This document shows, piece after piece, positions 45,563 through 56,999 of a stretch of 64,000 nucleotides of DNA (the stretch's first letter is position 1; every line of letters starts with the position of its first letter). Position numbers and translations under genes: made by a program. The notes under the pieces are model-generated. The model ran no database searches. It had not been told where the DNA came from and worked only from the letters and a program-made list of their open reading frames with translations. Source of the stretch: Siphonodentalium dalli (taxonomy: Eukaryota; Mollusca; Scaphopoda; Gadilida; Siphonodentaliidae); contig CP136062.1 in NCBI GenBank assembly GCA_032622095.1, forward strand, positions 33,356,918 through 33,420,917. Direction: 5' to 3'.

Positions 45563-46700
45563 AGACTAGCAGGTTAGCCCGCCACTGGCGGCATTCGTCC
45601 CATGGCTTTGTTTCAGAAACATGACATTTTTGAATATGAATTTAATGTTTTTTAAATTTAATATATTTTGTTTCTGAATTGTTTTTTTATTGTTAATTTT
45701 TTTTAATTTTAAATTGTTTTAATTAAATTGTGAATTGTTTTAATAAATTTTTTGGTTTCTGGCGGAAAAATTTACCCGTAGAAATCCCCCCTTCCTAGGA
45801 ACGACAGACAACGCATTCTTTGTTTCGTGAAATCTCTCTACGATAACATTGCATTGAATTTAAAACAAACGCTTCCCGTCGGGAAATCTGTCTGCATAAT
45901 ATTTTGAGTCTGCCGTACCCGTCGTAATGTCGTGAAATATCTCTGCATAATAGATAACATTGCATTGAATCTGTTGTTGGCATTCAGGGCTTCGGGTCGT
46001 TGTTGTTGGCATCACGGCTCCCCGAAAACTCTCACATTGCCGAAAACGTGTATTTAGTAATATCGTTGTTGTTGATATTTACGGCTTGAGGGCTATTTTC
46101 TTATTTAGCAAGTTTGAGCTCAATCGGTTCGAGTCTATAAAGGACACACTCATATATATATGACACTTCCCGTGGGTAGCAGGTTTGAGCTCAATCGGCA
46201 TTCCCTGGAATTTCCCGTAGATTGGCAGATTCCAGTAGCTTTATAAGGGTATATCTGGGGAGAAATCTGATGCTATATTCGTGATTATCTGGGATGATTT
46301 CGGTATATAACTATATACTGTAAAAACAAAGCGCGCCATCCGTGCTCGCAGGGTTGGTCAGAAACAAATGTTTTTTAAATTTAATGTATGTTCCGTATAT
46401 CTCTCTGCAGATGCAAATAACGTTGAATGGCAAACAGACGCTCTTTATAGAGATGCGTCAAAAACAAACGCTCATTAAATAATGACTTGATTAACCCACA
46501 CCGTGCCTTTGCGGTGATTTGAGATTGGAGAACGGGTGCTCTGAGCTTTTCTAAACCGCGACCACGGTCGTGTCGGTGGGATTTGACACTTACATAGGAA
46601 GTTTGAGCTCAATCTGTACACGCGTTTTTGATTCTATGAAGTACACACACACACACACACACATATATACGAAGTCTCAAAATATATAGTATAGATAGAT
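45563..46700 (+). repeat. Cluster unit 7 (long type)
   Basis: The last complete unit. It ends with (AC)n near 46646-46662, CGAAGTCTCAAAATATATAG and a short (GATA)n run before unique-looking DNA. Confidence 0.75.
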
Positions 46701-47290
46701 AGATTAGATATGTTTGGCTGTGTTCCAGCTTAAATGTTGGCTTTTCAAATAAACAATCAATCAACAATCAATCAACAAAAAGAACATAATTAAAAAGAAA
46801 ACTAATGATATAGGTTTCTACAATTATCACTCCCGACCGCTACAATCATAGTGCGGGGTGAAGAACAAATTATAGGCAATTGCAGTCAAATTGGGGGGTT
46901 TACATTGTATAACTCTAATCTGTGCATAGTAACCATAGTAACATGTACTTGACTCCTATAGCTTCCTGTTTTGCAAATGTTGCTTAGACCCAGATTGTTA
47001 CCATCGAACTCCATTAAGGAGGCTTCACAACTCAAGGATATGAAGTAACGTCTGCGCCCAGCTCTTCGTATATTCGTACAATTCCAGTGGGGCCAAAACA
47101 TTTCGTTCCGCAAACGATAACCACGACATATTGTGATCAGCGGACATCGGCAATGCATGAATTATCGATCGCATTAATATATTCCCTTTCCACGACCGAC
47201 ACGATTAAGCACAACGTGTTCAATAATAAATTAATTGACAGTCTGTATCATTAAAAGGGAGGTAATACTGATGTTTACAATGGTATATAT
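46701..47290. other. Unassigned stretch between the dispersed-repeat cluster and the 12-bp array
   Basis: No gene recognised. The frame at 46886-47158 (minus) has no known domain. The last 70 bases (GGGAGGTAATACTGATGTTTACAATGG) resemble degenerate array units and may be the seed from which the array grew. Confidence 0.45.
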
Positions 47291-50200
47291 TCGGAGGCGT
47301 ATAAGGAGGTTTATAATGAGGTTTATAAGAAGGTTTATGGGGAAGTTTATACGGAAATTTATAATGAAGTTTATAAGGAGCTCTACAAGCATGTTTATAA
47401 GGAGGTTTATAAGGAGGTTTATAATGAGGTTTATAAGGATGTTTATAAGTAGGTTTATAAGTAGGGTTATAAGAAGGTTTATAAGGAGGTTTATAAGGAG
47501 GTTTATAAGGAGGTTTATAAGGATGTTTATAAGGATGTTTATAAGTAGGTTTATACGTAGGGTTATAAGAAGGTTTATAAGGAGGGTTATAAGGATGTTT
47601 ATAAGGATGTTTATAAGTAGGTTTATACGTAGGGTTATAAGAAGGTTTATAAGGAGGTTTATAAGGAGGGTTATAAGGATGTTTATAAGTAGGTTTATAA
47701 GGAGGTTTATAAGGATGTTTATAAGTAGGGTTATAAGACGGTTTATAAGAAGGGTTATAAGAATGTTTATAAGGAGGTTTATAAGGAGGTTTATAAGTAG
47801 GGTTATAAGACGGCTTATAAGGAGGTTTATAAGGATGTTTATAAGTAGGGGTATAAGACGGTTTATAAGGATGTTTATAAGTAGGGTTATAAGGAGGTTT
47901 ATAAGGAGGGTTATAAGAATGTTTATAAGGAGGTTTATAAGGAGGTTTATAGGGATGTATATAAGGAGGTTTACAATGAGGTTTATAAGGAAGTTTATAA
48001 GCAGGTTTAAAGGAGGTTTATAAGGAGGTTTATAAGGAGGTTTATAAGGAGGTTTATAAGGAAGTTTATAAGCAGGTTTAAAAGGAGGTTTATAAGGAGG
48101 TTTATAAGGAGGTTTATAAGGAGGTTTATAAGCAGGTTTAAAAGGAGGTTTATAAGGAGGTTTATAAGGAGGTTTATAATGAGGTTTATAAGGAGGTTTA
48201 TAAGGAGGTTTATAAGGAGGTTTATAAGGAGGTTTATAAGGAGGTTTATAAGGAGGTTTACTAAGAGGTTTAAAGGAGATTTATAATGATGTTTATAAGT
48301 AGGTTTATAAGGATGCTTAAAAGGAGGGTTATAAGAAGGTTTATAAGTAGGTTTATAAGTAGGTTTATAAGGAGGTTTATAAGGAGGTTTATAAGGAGGT
48401 TTATAAGGAGGTTTATAAGGAGGTTTACTAAGAGGTTTAAAGGAGATTTATAATGATGTTTATAAGGAAGTTTATTATGAGGTTTATAAGGATGTTTATA
48501 AGGATGTTTATAAGTAGGTTTATAAGTAGGGTTATAAGAAGGTTTATAAGGATGTTTATAAGTAGGTTTATAAATAGGGTTATAAGAAGGTTTATAAGGA
48601 GGTTTATAAGGAGGTTTATAAGGGGGTTTATAAGGATGTTTACCCGGAGGTTTACCAGGAGGTTTAAATGAGATTTATAATGAGGTTTATATGGAAGTTT
48701 ATTATGAGGTTTATAAGGCGGTTTATAAGGAGGTTTATATGAAAGTGTATAAGGAGGTTTATCAGGTGGTTTAAAAGGAGGTTTATAAGGAGGTTTATAA
48801 TGAGGTATATAAGGCGTTTTTTAAGGAAGTTTATAAGGAGGTTTATAAGGAGGTTTATAAGGAGGTTTAAAAGGAGGTTTATAAGGCGGTTTATAAGGAT
48901 GTTTATAAGGATGTTTATAAGGAGGTTTATAAGGAGGTTTATAAGGATGTTTATAAGGATGTTTATAAGGATGTTTATAAGGATGTTTATAAGGATGTTT
49001 ATAAGTAGGTTTATAAGGAGGTTTAAAAGGAGGTTTATAAGGAGGTTTATAAGGATGTTTATAAGAAGGTTTATAAGGATGTTTATAAGGATGTTTATAA
49101 GGATGTTTATAAGGATGTTTATAATGAGGTTTATAATGATGTTTATAAGGAGGTTTATAAGGAGGTTTATAAGGAGGTTTATAAGGATGTTTATAAGGAG
49201 GTTTATAAGGATGTTTATAAGGATGTTTATAAGGATGTTTATAAGGATGTTTATAAGGATGTTTATAAGTAGGTTTATAAGGAGGTTTATAAGGATGTTT
49301 ATAAGGAGGTTTATAAGAAGGTTTATAAGAAGGTTTATAAGGAGGTTTATAAGGAGGTTTATAAGGAGGTTTATAAGGATGTTTATAAGGATGTTTATAA
49401 GTAGGTTTATAAGAAGGTTTATAAGAAGGTTTATAAGGAGGTTTATAAGGAGGTTTATAAGGATGTTTATAAGGATGTTTATAAGGATGTTTATAAGGAT
49501 GTTTATAAGGAGGTTTATAAGGATGTTTATAAGGATGTTTATAAGGAGGTTTATAAGAAGATTTATAAGAAGGTTTATAAGGAGGTTTATAAGGAGGTTT
49601 ATAAGGAGGTTTATAATGAGGTTTATAATGATGTTTATAAGGAGGTTTATAAGGAGGTTTATAAGGAGGTTTATAAGGATGTTTATAAGGAGGTTTATAA
49701 GGATGTTTATAAGGATGTTTATAAGGATGTTTATAAGGATGTTTATAAGGATGTTTATAAGTAGGTTTATAAGGAGGTTTATAAGGAGGTTTATAAGGAT
49801 GTTTATAAGGAGGTTTATAAGTAGGTTTATAAGAAGGTTTATAAGAAGGTTTATAAGGAGGTTTATAAGGAGGTTTATAAGGATGTTTATAAGGATGTTT
49901 ATAAGGATGTTTATAAGTAGGTTTATAAGAAGGTTTATAAGAAGGTTTATAAGGAGGTTTATAAGGAGGTTTATAAGGATGTTTATAAGGATGTTTATAA
50001 GGATGTTTATAAGGAGGTTTATAAGGATGTTTATAAGGATGTTTATAAGGATGTTTATAAGTAGGTTTATAAGAAGGTTTATAAGAAGGTTTATAAGGAG
50101 GTTTATAAGGAGGTTTATAAGGAGGTTTATAAGGAGGTTTATAAGGAGGTTTATAAGGAGGTTTATAAGGAGGTTTATATGGAGGTTTAAAAGGAGGTTT

Positions 50201-53200
50201 AAAAGGAGGTTTATACGTAGGGTTATAAGAAGGTTTATAAGTAGGTTTATAAGGATGTGTATAAGGATGTTTATAAGGAGGTTTATAAGGATGTTTATAA
50301 GGATGTTTATAAGGAGGTTTATAAGGATGTTTATAAGGAGGTTTATAAGGATGTTTATAAGGAAGTTTATAAGGTGGTTTATAAGGAGGTTTATAAGGAG
50401 GTTTATAAGGAGGTTTATATGGAGGTTTATAATGATGTTTATAAGGAGGTTTATAAGAAGATTTATAAGAAGGTTTATAAGGAGGTTTATAAGGAGGTTT
50501 ATAAGGAGGTTTATAATGAGGTTTATAATGATGTTTATAAGGAGGTTTATAAGGATGTTTATAAGGATGTTTATAAGGATGTCTATAAGGATGTTTATAA
50601 TGATGTTTATAAGGATGTTTATAAGGATGTTTATAATGATGTTTATAAGGAGGTTTATAAGGAGGTTTATAAGGAGGTTTATAAGGATGTTTATAAGGAG
50701 GTTTATAAGGATGTTTATAAGGAGGTTTATAAGGAGGTTTATAAGGAGGTTTATAAGGAGGTGTATAAGGAGGTTTATAATGAGGTTTATAAGGAGGTTT
50801 ATAAGGATGTTTATAAGGATGTTTATAAGGATGTTTATAAGGAGGTTTATAAGGAGGTTTATAAGGATGTTTATAAGGATGTTTATAATGATGTTTATAA
50901 GGAGGTTTATAAGGAGGTGTATAAGGAGGTTTATATGGATGTTTATAAGGAGGTTTATAAGGAGGTTTATAAGGAGGTTTATAAGGAGGTTTATAAGGAG
51001 GTTTATAAGGAGGTGTATAAGGAGGTGTATAAGGAGGTTTATAAGGAGGTTTATAAGGAGGTGTATAAGGATGTTTATAAGCAGGTTTATAAGTAGGGTT
51101 ATAATGAGGTTTATAAGTAGGGTTATAAGGAGGGTTATAAGGAGGCTTATAAGGAGGTTTATAAGAAGGTTTATAAGGAGGTTTATAAGGAGGTTTATAA
51201 GGAGGTTTATAAGGATGTTTATAAGGAGGTTTATAAGGAGGTTTATGAGGAGGTTTATGAGGAGGTTTATAAGGAGGTTTATAAGGAGGGTTATAAGGAG
51301 TTTTATATGGAGGTTTATAAGGAGGTTTATAAGGAGGTTTATAACGAGGTTTATAACGAGGTTTATAAGGAGGTTTATAACGAGGTTTATAACGAGGTTT
51401 ATAAGGAGGTTTATAAGGAGGTTTATAACGAGGTTTATAACGAGGTTTATAAGTAGGGTTATAAGGATGTTTATAAGGATGTATATAAGGAGGGTTATAA
51501 GTAGGTTTATAAGGAGGATTATACGGAGGTTTATAAGGAGGTTTATAAGGAGGTTTATACGGAGGTTTATAAGGAGGTTTATAAGGAGGTTTATAAGGAG
51601 GTTTATATGGAGGTTTATAAGGATGTTTATAAGGATGTTTATAAGGAGGTTTATAAGGAGGTTTATAAGGAGGTTTATAAGGAGGTTTATAAGGAGGTTT
51701 ATATGGAGGTTTATAAGGATGTTTATAAGGAGGTTTATAAGGAGGTTTATAAGGAGGTCTATAAGGAGGTTTATAAGGCGGTTTATAATGAGGTTTATAA
51801 GGAGGTTTATAAGGAGGTTTATAAGTAGGTTTATAAGGAGGGTTATACGGAGGTTTATAAGGAGGTTTAAAAGGAGGTTTATAAGGAGGTTTATAAGGAG
51901 GTTTATAGGGAGGTTTATAAGGATGTTTATAAGGAGGTTTATAAGTAGGTTTATAAGGAGGTTTACAAGGAGACTTATAAGCAGGTTTATAAGGAGGTTT
52001 ATCAGGAGGTTTATAAGGAGGTTTATAATGAGGTTTATAAGGAGGTTTATAATGAGGTTTATAAGGAGGTTTATAAGGAGGTTTATAAGGAGGTTTATAA
52101 GTAGGTTTATAAGGAGGTTTATAAGGAGGTTTATAAGTAGGGTTATAAGGAGGTTTATAAGTAGGTTTATAAGGAGGTTTATAAGGATGTCTATAAGGAG
52201 GTTTATAAGTAGGTTTATAAGGAGGTTTATAAGGAGGTTTACAAGGAGGTTTACAAGGAGGTTTATAAGGAGGTTTATAAGGAGGTTTATAAGGATGTTA
52301 TAAGGATGTTATAAGGAGGTTTATAAGGATGTTTATAAGGATGTTTATAAGGAGGTTTATAAGGAGGTTTATACGGGGGTTTATAAGGAGGTTTATAAGG
52401 ATGTTATAAGGAGGTTTATAAGTAGGGTTATAAGAAGGTTTATAAGGAGGTTTATAAGGAGGTTTATAAGGAGGTTATAAGTAGGTTTATACGTAGGGTT
52501 ATAAGGAGGTTTATAAGTAGGGTTATAAGAAGGTTTATAAGGAGGTTTATAAGTAGGTTTATAAGGATGTTTATAAGGAGGTTTATAAGGATGTTTATAA
52601 GGATGCTTAAAAGGAGGTTTATAAGGAGGTTTATAATGATGTTTATAAGGATGTTTATAAGGAGGTTTATAAGGATGTTTATAAGGAGGTTTATAAGGAT
52701 GTTTATAAGGATGCTTAAAAGGCGGTTTATAAGGAAGTTTATAAGGAGGTTTATAGGGAGGTTTATAAGGAGGTTTATTAGGAGGTTTATTAGGAGGTTT
52801 ATATGGAGGTTTATAAGGAGGTTTATAAGGATGTTTATAAGGATGCTTAAAAGGAGGGTTATAAGAAGGTTTATAAGGAGGTTTATAAGGAGGTTTATAA
52901 GGAGGTTTTAAGGGGGTTTATAAGGAGGTTTACAATGAGGTTTATAAGGAGGTTTATAAGGAGGTTTATATGAAGTTTATTATGAGGTTTATAAGGAGGT
53001 TTATAATGACGTTTATAAGGGGGTTTATAAGGAGGTTTACCAGGAGGTTTACTAGGAGGTTTAAAGGAGATTATAATGATGTTTATATGGAGGTTTATTA
53101 TGAGGTTTATAAGGAGGTTTATAAGAAGGTTTATAAGGAGGTTTATAAGGAGGTTTATAAGGAGGTTTATAAGGGGGTTTATAAGGAGGTTTACTTGGAG

Positions 53201-54186
53201 GTTTAAATGAGATTTATAATGATGTTTATAAGGAAGTTTATTATGAGGTTTATAACGAGGTTTATAAGGAGGTTTATAAGTAGGTTTATAAGGAGGTTAA
53301 TAAGGAGGTTTATAAGGAGGTTTATATGGAAGTTTATTATGAGGTTTATCAGGTGGTTTACTAGGAGGTTTATAAGGAGGTTTATAAGGAGGTTTATAAG
53401 GAGGTTTATAAGGAGGTTTATATGGAAGTTTATACGGAGGTTTATAAGGAGGTTTAATGGAGATTTATAATGATGTTTATAAGGAGGTTTATTGTGAGGT
53501 TTATAAGGAGGTTTATAAGGAGGTTTATATGGAAGTTTATTGTGAGGTTTATAATGATGTTTATAAGGATGTCTATAAGGAGGTTTACAATGAGGTTTAT
53601 AAGGAGGTTTATAAGGAGGTTTATATGAAGTTTATTATGAGGTTTATAAGGAGGTTTATAATGAGGTTTATAAGGGGGTTTATAAGGAGGTTTACCAGGA
53701 GGTTTAAATGAGATTTATAATGATGTTTATAAGGAAGTTTATTATGAGGTTTATAAGGAGGTTTATAAGGAGGTTTATATGGAAGTTTATTGTGAGGTTT
53801 ATAAGGCGGTTTATAAGGAGGTTTATATGGAAGTTTATACGGAGGTTTATAAGGAGGTTTATATGAAGTTTATTATGAGGTTTATAAGGAGGTTTATAAG
53901 GAGGTTTATATGAAGTTTATTATGAGGTTTATAAGGAGGTTTATAAGGATGTCTATAAGGAGGTTTACAATCAGGTTTATAAGGAGGTTTATATGAAGTT
54001 TATTATGAGGTTTATAAGGAGGTTTATAAGGAGGTTTATATGAAGTTTATTATGAGGTTTATAAGGAGGTTTATAAGGAGGTTTATACGGAAGTTTATCA
54101 GAAGGTTTATAAGGATGTTTATAAGGATGTTTATGGGGAAGTTTATAAGGATATTTATCATGAGGTTTAGAAAGAAGTTTATAAGC
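47291..54186 (+). repeat. 6.9-kb minisatellite, 12-bp unit (~570 units)
   Basis: The consensus is GGAGGTTTATAA, with three frequent unit types: GGAGGTTTATAA, GGATGTTTATAA and GTAGGTTTATAA, and less often TGAGG, CGAGG or AATGAGG forms. The core (about 48800-52300) keeps a strict 12-bp phase; both edges are more varied and contain longer composite units (GGAAGTTTATTATGAGG, GGAGGTTTAAA-GGAGATTTATAATG). The listed strand has almost no C. Unit types follow longer patterns: the segment starting ATAATGAGGTTTATAATGATG recurs at 49121, 49613 and 50513, i.e. 41 and 75 units apart. Confidence 0.97.
48800..52303 (+). other. 1,167-codon open frame generated by the 12-bp array
   Basis: In this frame the array reads as the tetrapeptide Ile-Arg-Arg-Phe, with Ile-Arg-Met-Phe and Ile-Ser-Arg-Phe variants, for more than 1,100 residues. 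A second plus frame reads Tyr-Lys-Glu-Val (open 50257-51096 and 51607-51828, otherwise stopped by TAG in GTAGG units). The minus strand reads Lys-Pro-Pro-Tyr and Asn-Leu-Leu-Ile, and I see no stop of the TTA/CTA/TCA type in the Lys-Pro-Pro-Tyr register over this interval. Openness on both strands, no non-repetitive domain, no signal peptide and no promoter or splice context argue that this is not a gene. An extremely basic protein of this kind would also be unprecedented as far as I know. Confidence 0.85.
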
Positions 54187-55684
54187 ACCCCTTAACACCC
54201 TGAACACCCCCTAAGGCTGGAACAGTTCCAACTGATATGGAGTTCAGACCAAATTTCGCACTAAATATAGAAAAATTATTTGTCCCGTAGTCTAGTTGTG
54301 AATGTTGAGTTGGCCGTGTACGGGAACAAATGTGAGTCAGGAAGGTTTGCAACTGTTATATTTTAAATAAGTCTCCGTCGGTAAGCACTATGTTTTATAG
54401 ATATCTTGGTGGTAGCAATGTTCAGGGTGAAGTCCAGCTCCCTCTCGAAAACGGGTAGTTATTTCCAAAGCTGGTGGTATCATGTGTCAAAATAAGGTCT
54501 GAGGTATCATGATATCCTTGTTATCTATACTATCACTATAACGTATATCACACTATTGTTACTGGATTATTCTACTCTTCTACTCATACCGTTGCTGTAT
54601 AATGAGTACAACCATTCATCAACAATTAATATATTATCTTGTTAATTATGTGTGTACGCTCGTATTCTATAACTATACTATTGTATGTAATATCGGACAT
54701 ATGCGACTGTTGGTTTAAAAACAACAAATTTCCCATTAATTATTGTTTGGAATAAAAAACAAGGATTGAGAACAACTTATACCTATAATGTTGAGAATCA
54801 TTTACAACGAATGTTTCGTGAGGCATTAAATTTTCCAAACACCCAAAATAAAAATAAAACTCTTACACCCTGGTGATAAATACCTCTCTCACCCTGGTGA
54901 TAATACGACTGTTGTGATGCCTACAGTCTATATTATCTATCCGCTTTAAAACTCAAATCCCAAGCTTGATACATAGCTTGATAGCTGTCAGTCTCTGATG
55001 TGAGCACGGCCGCTTACCTTCTCCAGATTTGCGATACCACTGGGAAATTAACTGCATATGACTTATTCACACAAAGAAAATGATACATCACTGTGAAAGC
55101 TGCATGTTCAAAACATGGTTTGAAATTCGAGTTGCAGAATCCGGTCTTGTTTCCTGTGCATGGTAAATACCTGTATAACCAATCAGCTACCAAGCGCGAA
55201 CATATCGAAGATACAAACACAGCCTGGAGGAGTGGAAATCCATCACAATCGCAGACGACACTTCGATGGTAATGAAGGGTTATAACGTGTACTAATGATT
55301 TGTGTATAGAGCAGATTATCGGTGGGAAAACTCCTCGTTGTGAGTCTCTCTTCCTGAAAAAAATCTATGCCATTGATTTGCACTGATGCTAAGCTGAGCA
55401 TTGTTTTTGAATTTTTGTCACTGTTAATCTCTACTCCGGCTACGCACGTAGACATCATATTCCACTATTTCAACACCTGATAACGTTTTGATGTTCTGAT
55501 GGGGAATGTTGTAACATTAAACTTGCAACGCAGGGAATATATGTATGTGTAAATAACTTTTCCCTAAAACTATATTTCACTGTATGGATTGTACCAGCTC
55601 GGGGGTTGTCTTATCTTTGTGACACCTGTGAGCCGATATCACAATAAACATTAAGTTAATAACAATGGATAAATGGATGATTAT
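54187..55684. other. Unassigned stretch
   Basis: Begins with CACCCCTTAACACCCTGAACACCCCC directly after the array. The short frames at 55014-55220 and 55243-55458 (minus) show no recognisable domain. CACCCTGGTGATAA occurs twice near 54870-54905. Confidence 0.45.
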
Positions 55685-56366
55685 TAGGCCAAAAAAAAAG
55701 TTTTGGTTCTCAGGCCCCGCCGCATTGAATAAAAAGGGCCGCATTAGGCCTCTTTATTGCAATGCCTGATGTTATGACAAAAAACTTACGAAAACATAAA
55801 TTTGAAAAAATTAAAAAAATTTAAACAAATTTGTGTGGTTTTATCAACATGTCCATAGCAGATATGTGTTGAATATTAGTGTGCATTGAGCTCTAACATG
55901 TAATGTGCTAAAAAGTGACTTGCAGGCTTACAACATGAAGTAGATGACTACAATTAAGAAAATGATTGGCTGATCCTCATGCTCTTCTTACAATTAGTCA
56001 TTGTGAACAACTTACACTAATTGTAACTTTATACAATTTAAAGGCACAGGACTAAATTCAGGATCACATATTAGAATGGGGAGGTATCAGTTTTAGACAA
56101 CACTAACAGTAGTTAATGTCAGGGGCATTATATATTGTTAGGTAATCCCAGTCATACACTGGTAGTACAATGTCATTTTTATATAAGACTAAATGAGTTT
56201 ATATGCATAACAGTTCCCTCTACCTTTCTGGTTATTACTAGACAGATGAATGTATCTGTGTCCATGCTTACTATGCGCAGAAAAAAATAAAAATTAAACC
56301 CTCCCTCCCTCATTGATTTAAAAACAAAATTGCCCGAGAACCAAAACACTTTTTTTTTTGGCCTTA
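55685..56366. mobile_element. 676-bp MITE with GGCCAAAAAAAA ends and TTA flanks
   Basis: Spans 55688-56363. The left end GGCC-A9-GTTTTGGTTCTC is mirrored by GAGAACCAAAACAC-T10-GGCC on the right. TTA precedes (55685-55687) and follows (56364-56366). The interior is A+T-rich without a gene. Confidence 0.7.
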
Positions 56367-56861
56367 GCGACGCAAAGTAAAATCGGCTAAACAACGTCAC
56401 CCAAATCACACAACCGCGAACTGTGACCTTCACCTACCGTGAACTACATAATTCTGTCATATGCATTAACTTATACGAAATATATTATCTGTATGTTCAA
56501 TGATATAAACGTCCCTGTTAGAAACGTTCTGAGGTTTTGAACTGGTGGAGTATTATCTCTACTGGCGTAGCCAGCGCAGTCGCATGACATGATCTGCAAA
56601 TTCGAAGGAAATATCTTTAATTAATCACGAGCAAACCACATCTACATAAAAAGAATAAACTACTCCAGTATACTCTTGGCAGTGAGTTTGTGACTATGTA
56701 GTCGATATTGTAGGGTGTCACGGTGGCATGAATCATGAATACACGATGACAGAGTGTGGTGAATCGTGTGTACCGGTTAAGAACACACAGAATACAAGTC
56801 ATAGTTATTTAACACTATAATAATTGACAAACATTTGAGACATTTGAGACTGAATTACATC
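56367..56861. other. Unassigned stretch
   Basis: No gene or repeat recognised. Confidence 0.4.
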
Positions 56862-56999
56862 AACACTGTAAATAACCCACCGTAATTTTTACGGTAGAGT
56901 ACCGGCAGCTCAGTTGCCAGAGTCGTAATTTCGCTAAAATCCGGATTGAGAATCCGAAGCCGATTACGGGGGCGGGGCTAATTCCCGATTCTATGTCAG

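Larger units (their letters stand above)
39627..46700 (+). repeat. Head-to-tail cluster of seven dispersed-repeat units
   Basis: Units begin (A/G)ACTAGCAGGTTAGCCCGCC or a variant (ACTAGCAGGTGACCCG at 39630, GACTAGCCGATGAGCCCG at 42213). They end with (AC)n or (GACA)n, then ACGAAGTCTCAAAATATATAGTA. Starts are near 39627, 40222, 41338, 42211, 43213, 44371 and 45563, so units are 0.6-1.2 kb. The long type (from 40222, 43213, 45563) has CATGGCTTTGTTTCAGAAAC, GGCGGAAAAATTTACCCGTA and GCAAGTTTGAGCTCAATCGG blocks. The short type carries the 122-bp tandem block. The constant 3' sequence with a microsatellite tail recalls a non-LTR retrotransposon or SINE family, but no RNA-polymerase-III box or RT was identified. 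Confidence 0.8.

Noticed and set aside
48800-52303. A giant 1,167-residue basic repeat protein
   Set aside because: The frame is created by a 12-bp tandem repeat and is matched by open frames on the opposite strand. There is no unique domain, signal peptide or promoter context.
53989-54207. Minus-strand Lys-Pro-Pro-Tyr-rich frame resembling adhesive or structural repeat proteins
   Set aside because: It is the antisense of the degenerate end of the 12-bp array. The N-terminus has no signal peptide, and the frame drifts into Asn-Leu-Leu-Ile after a phase change.
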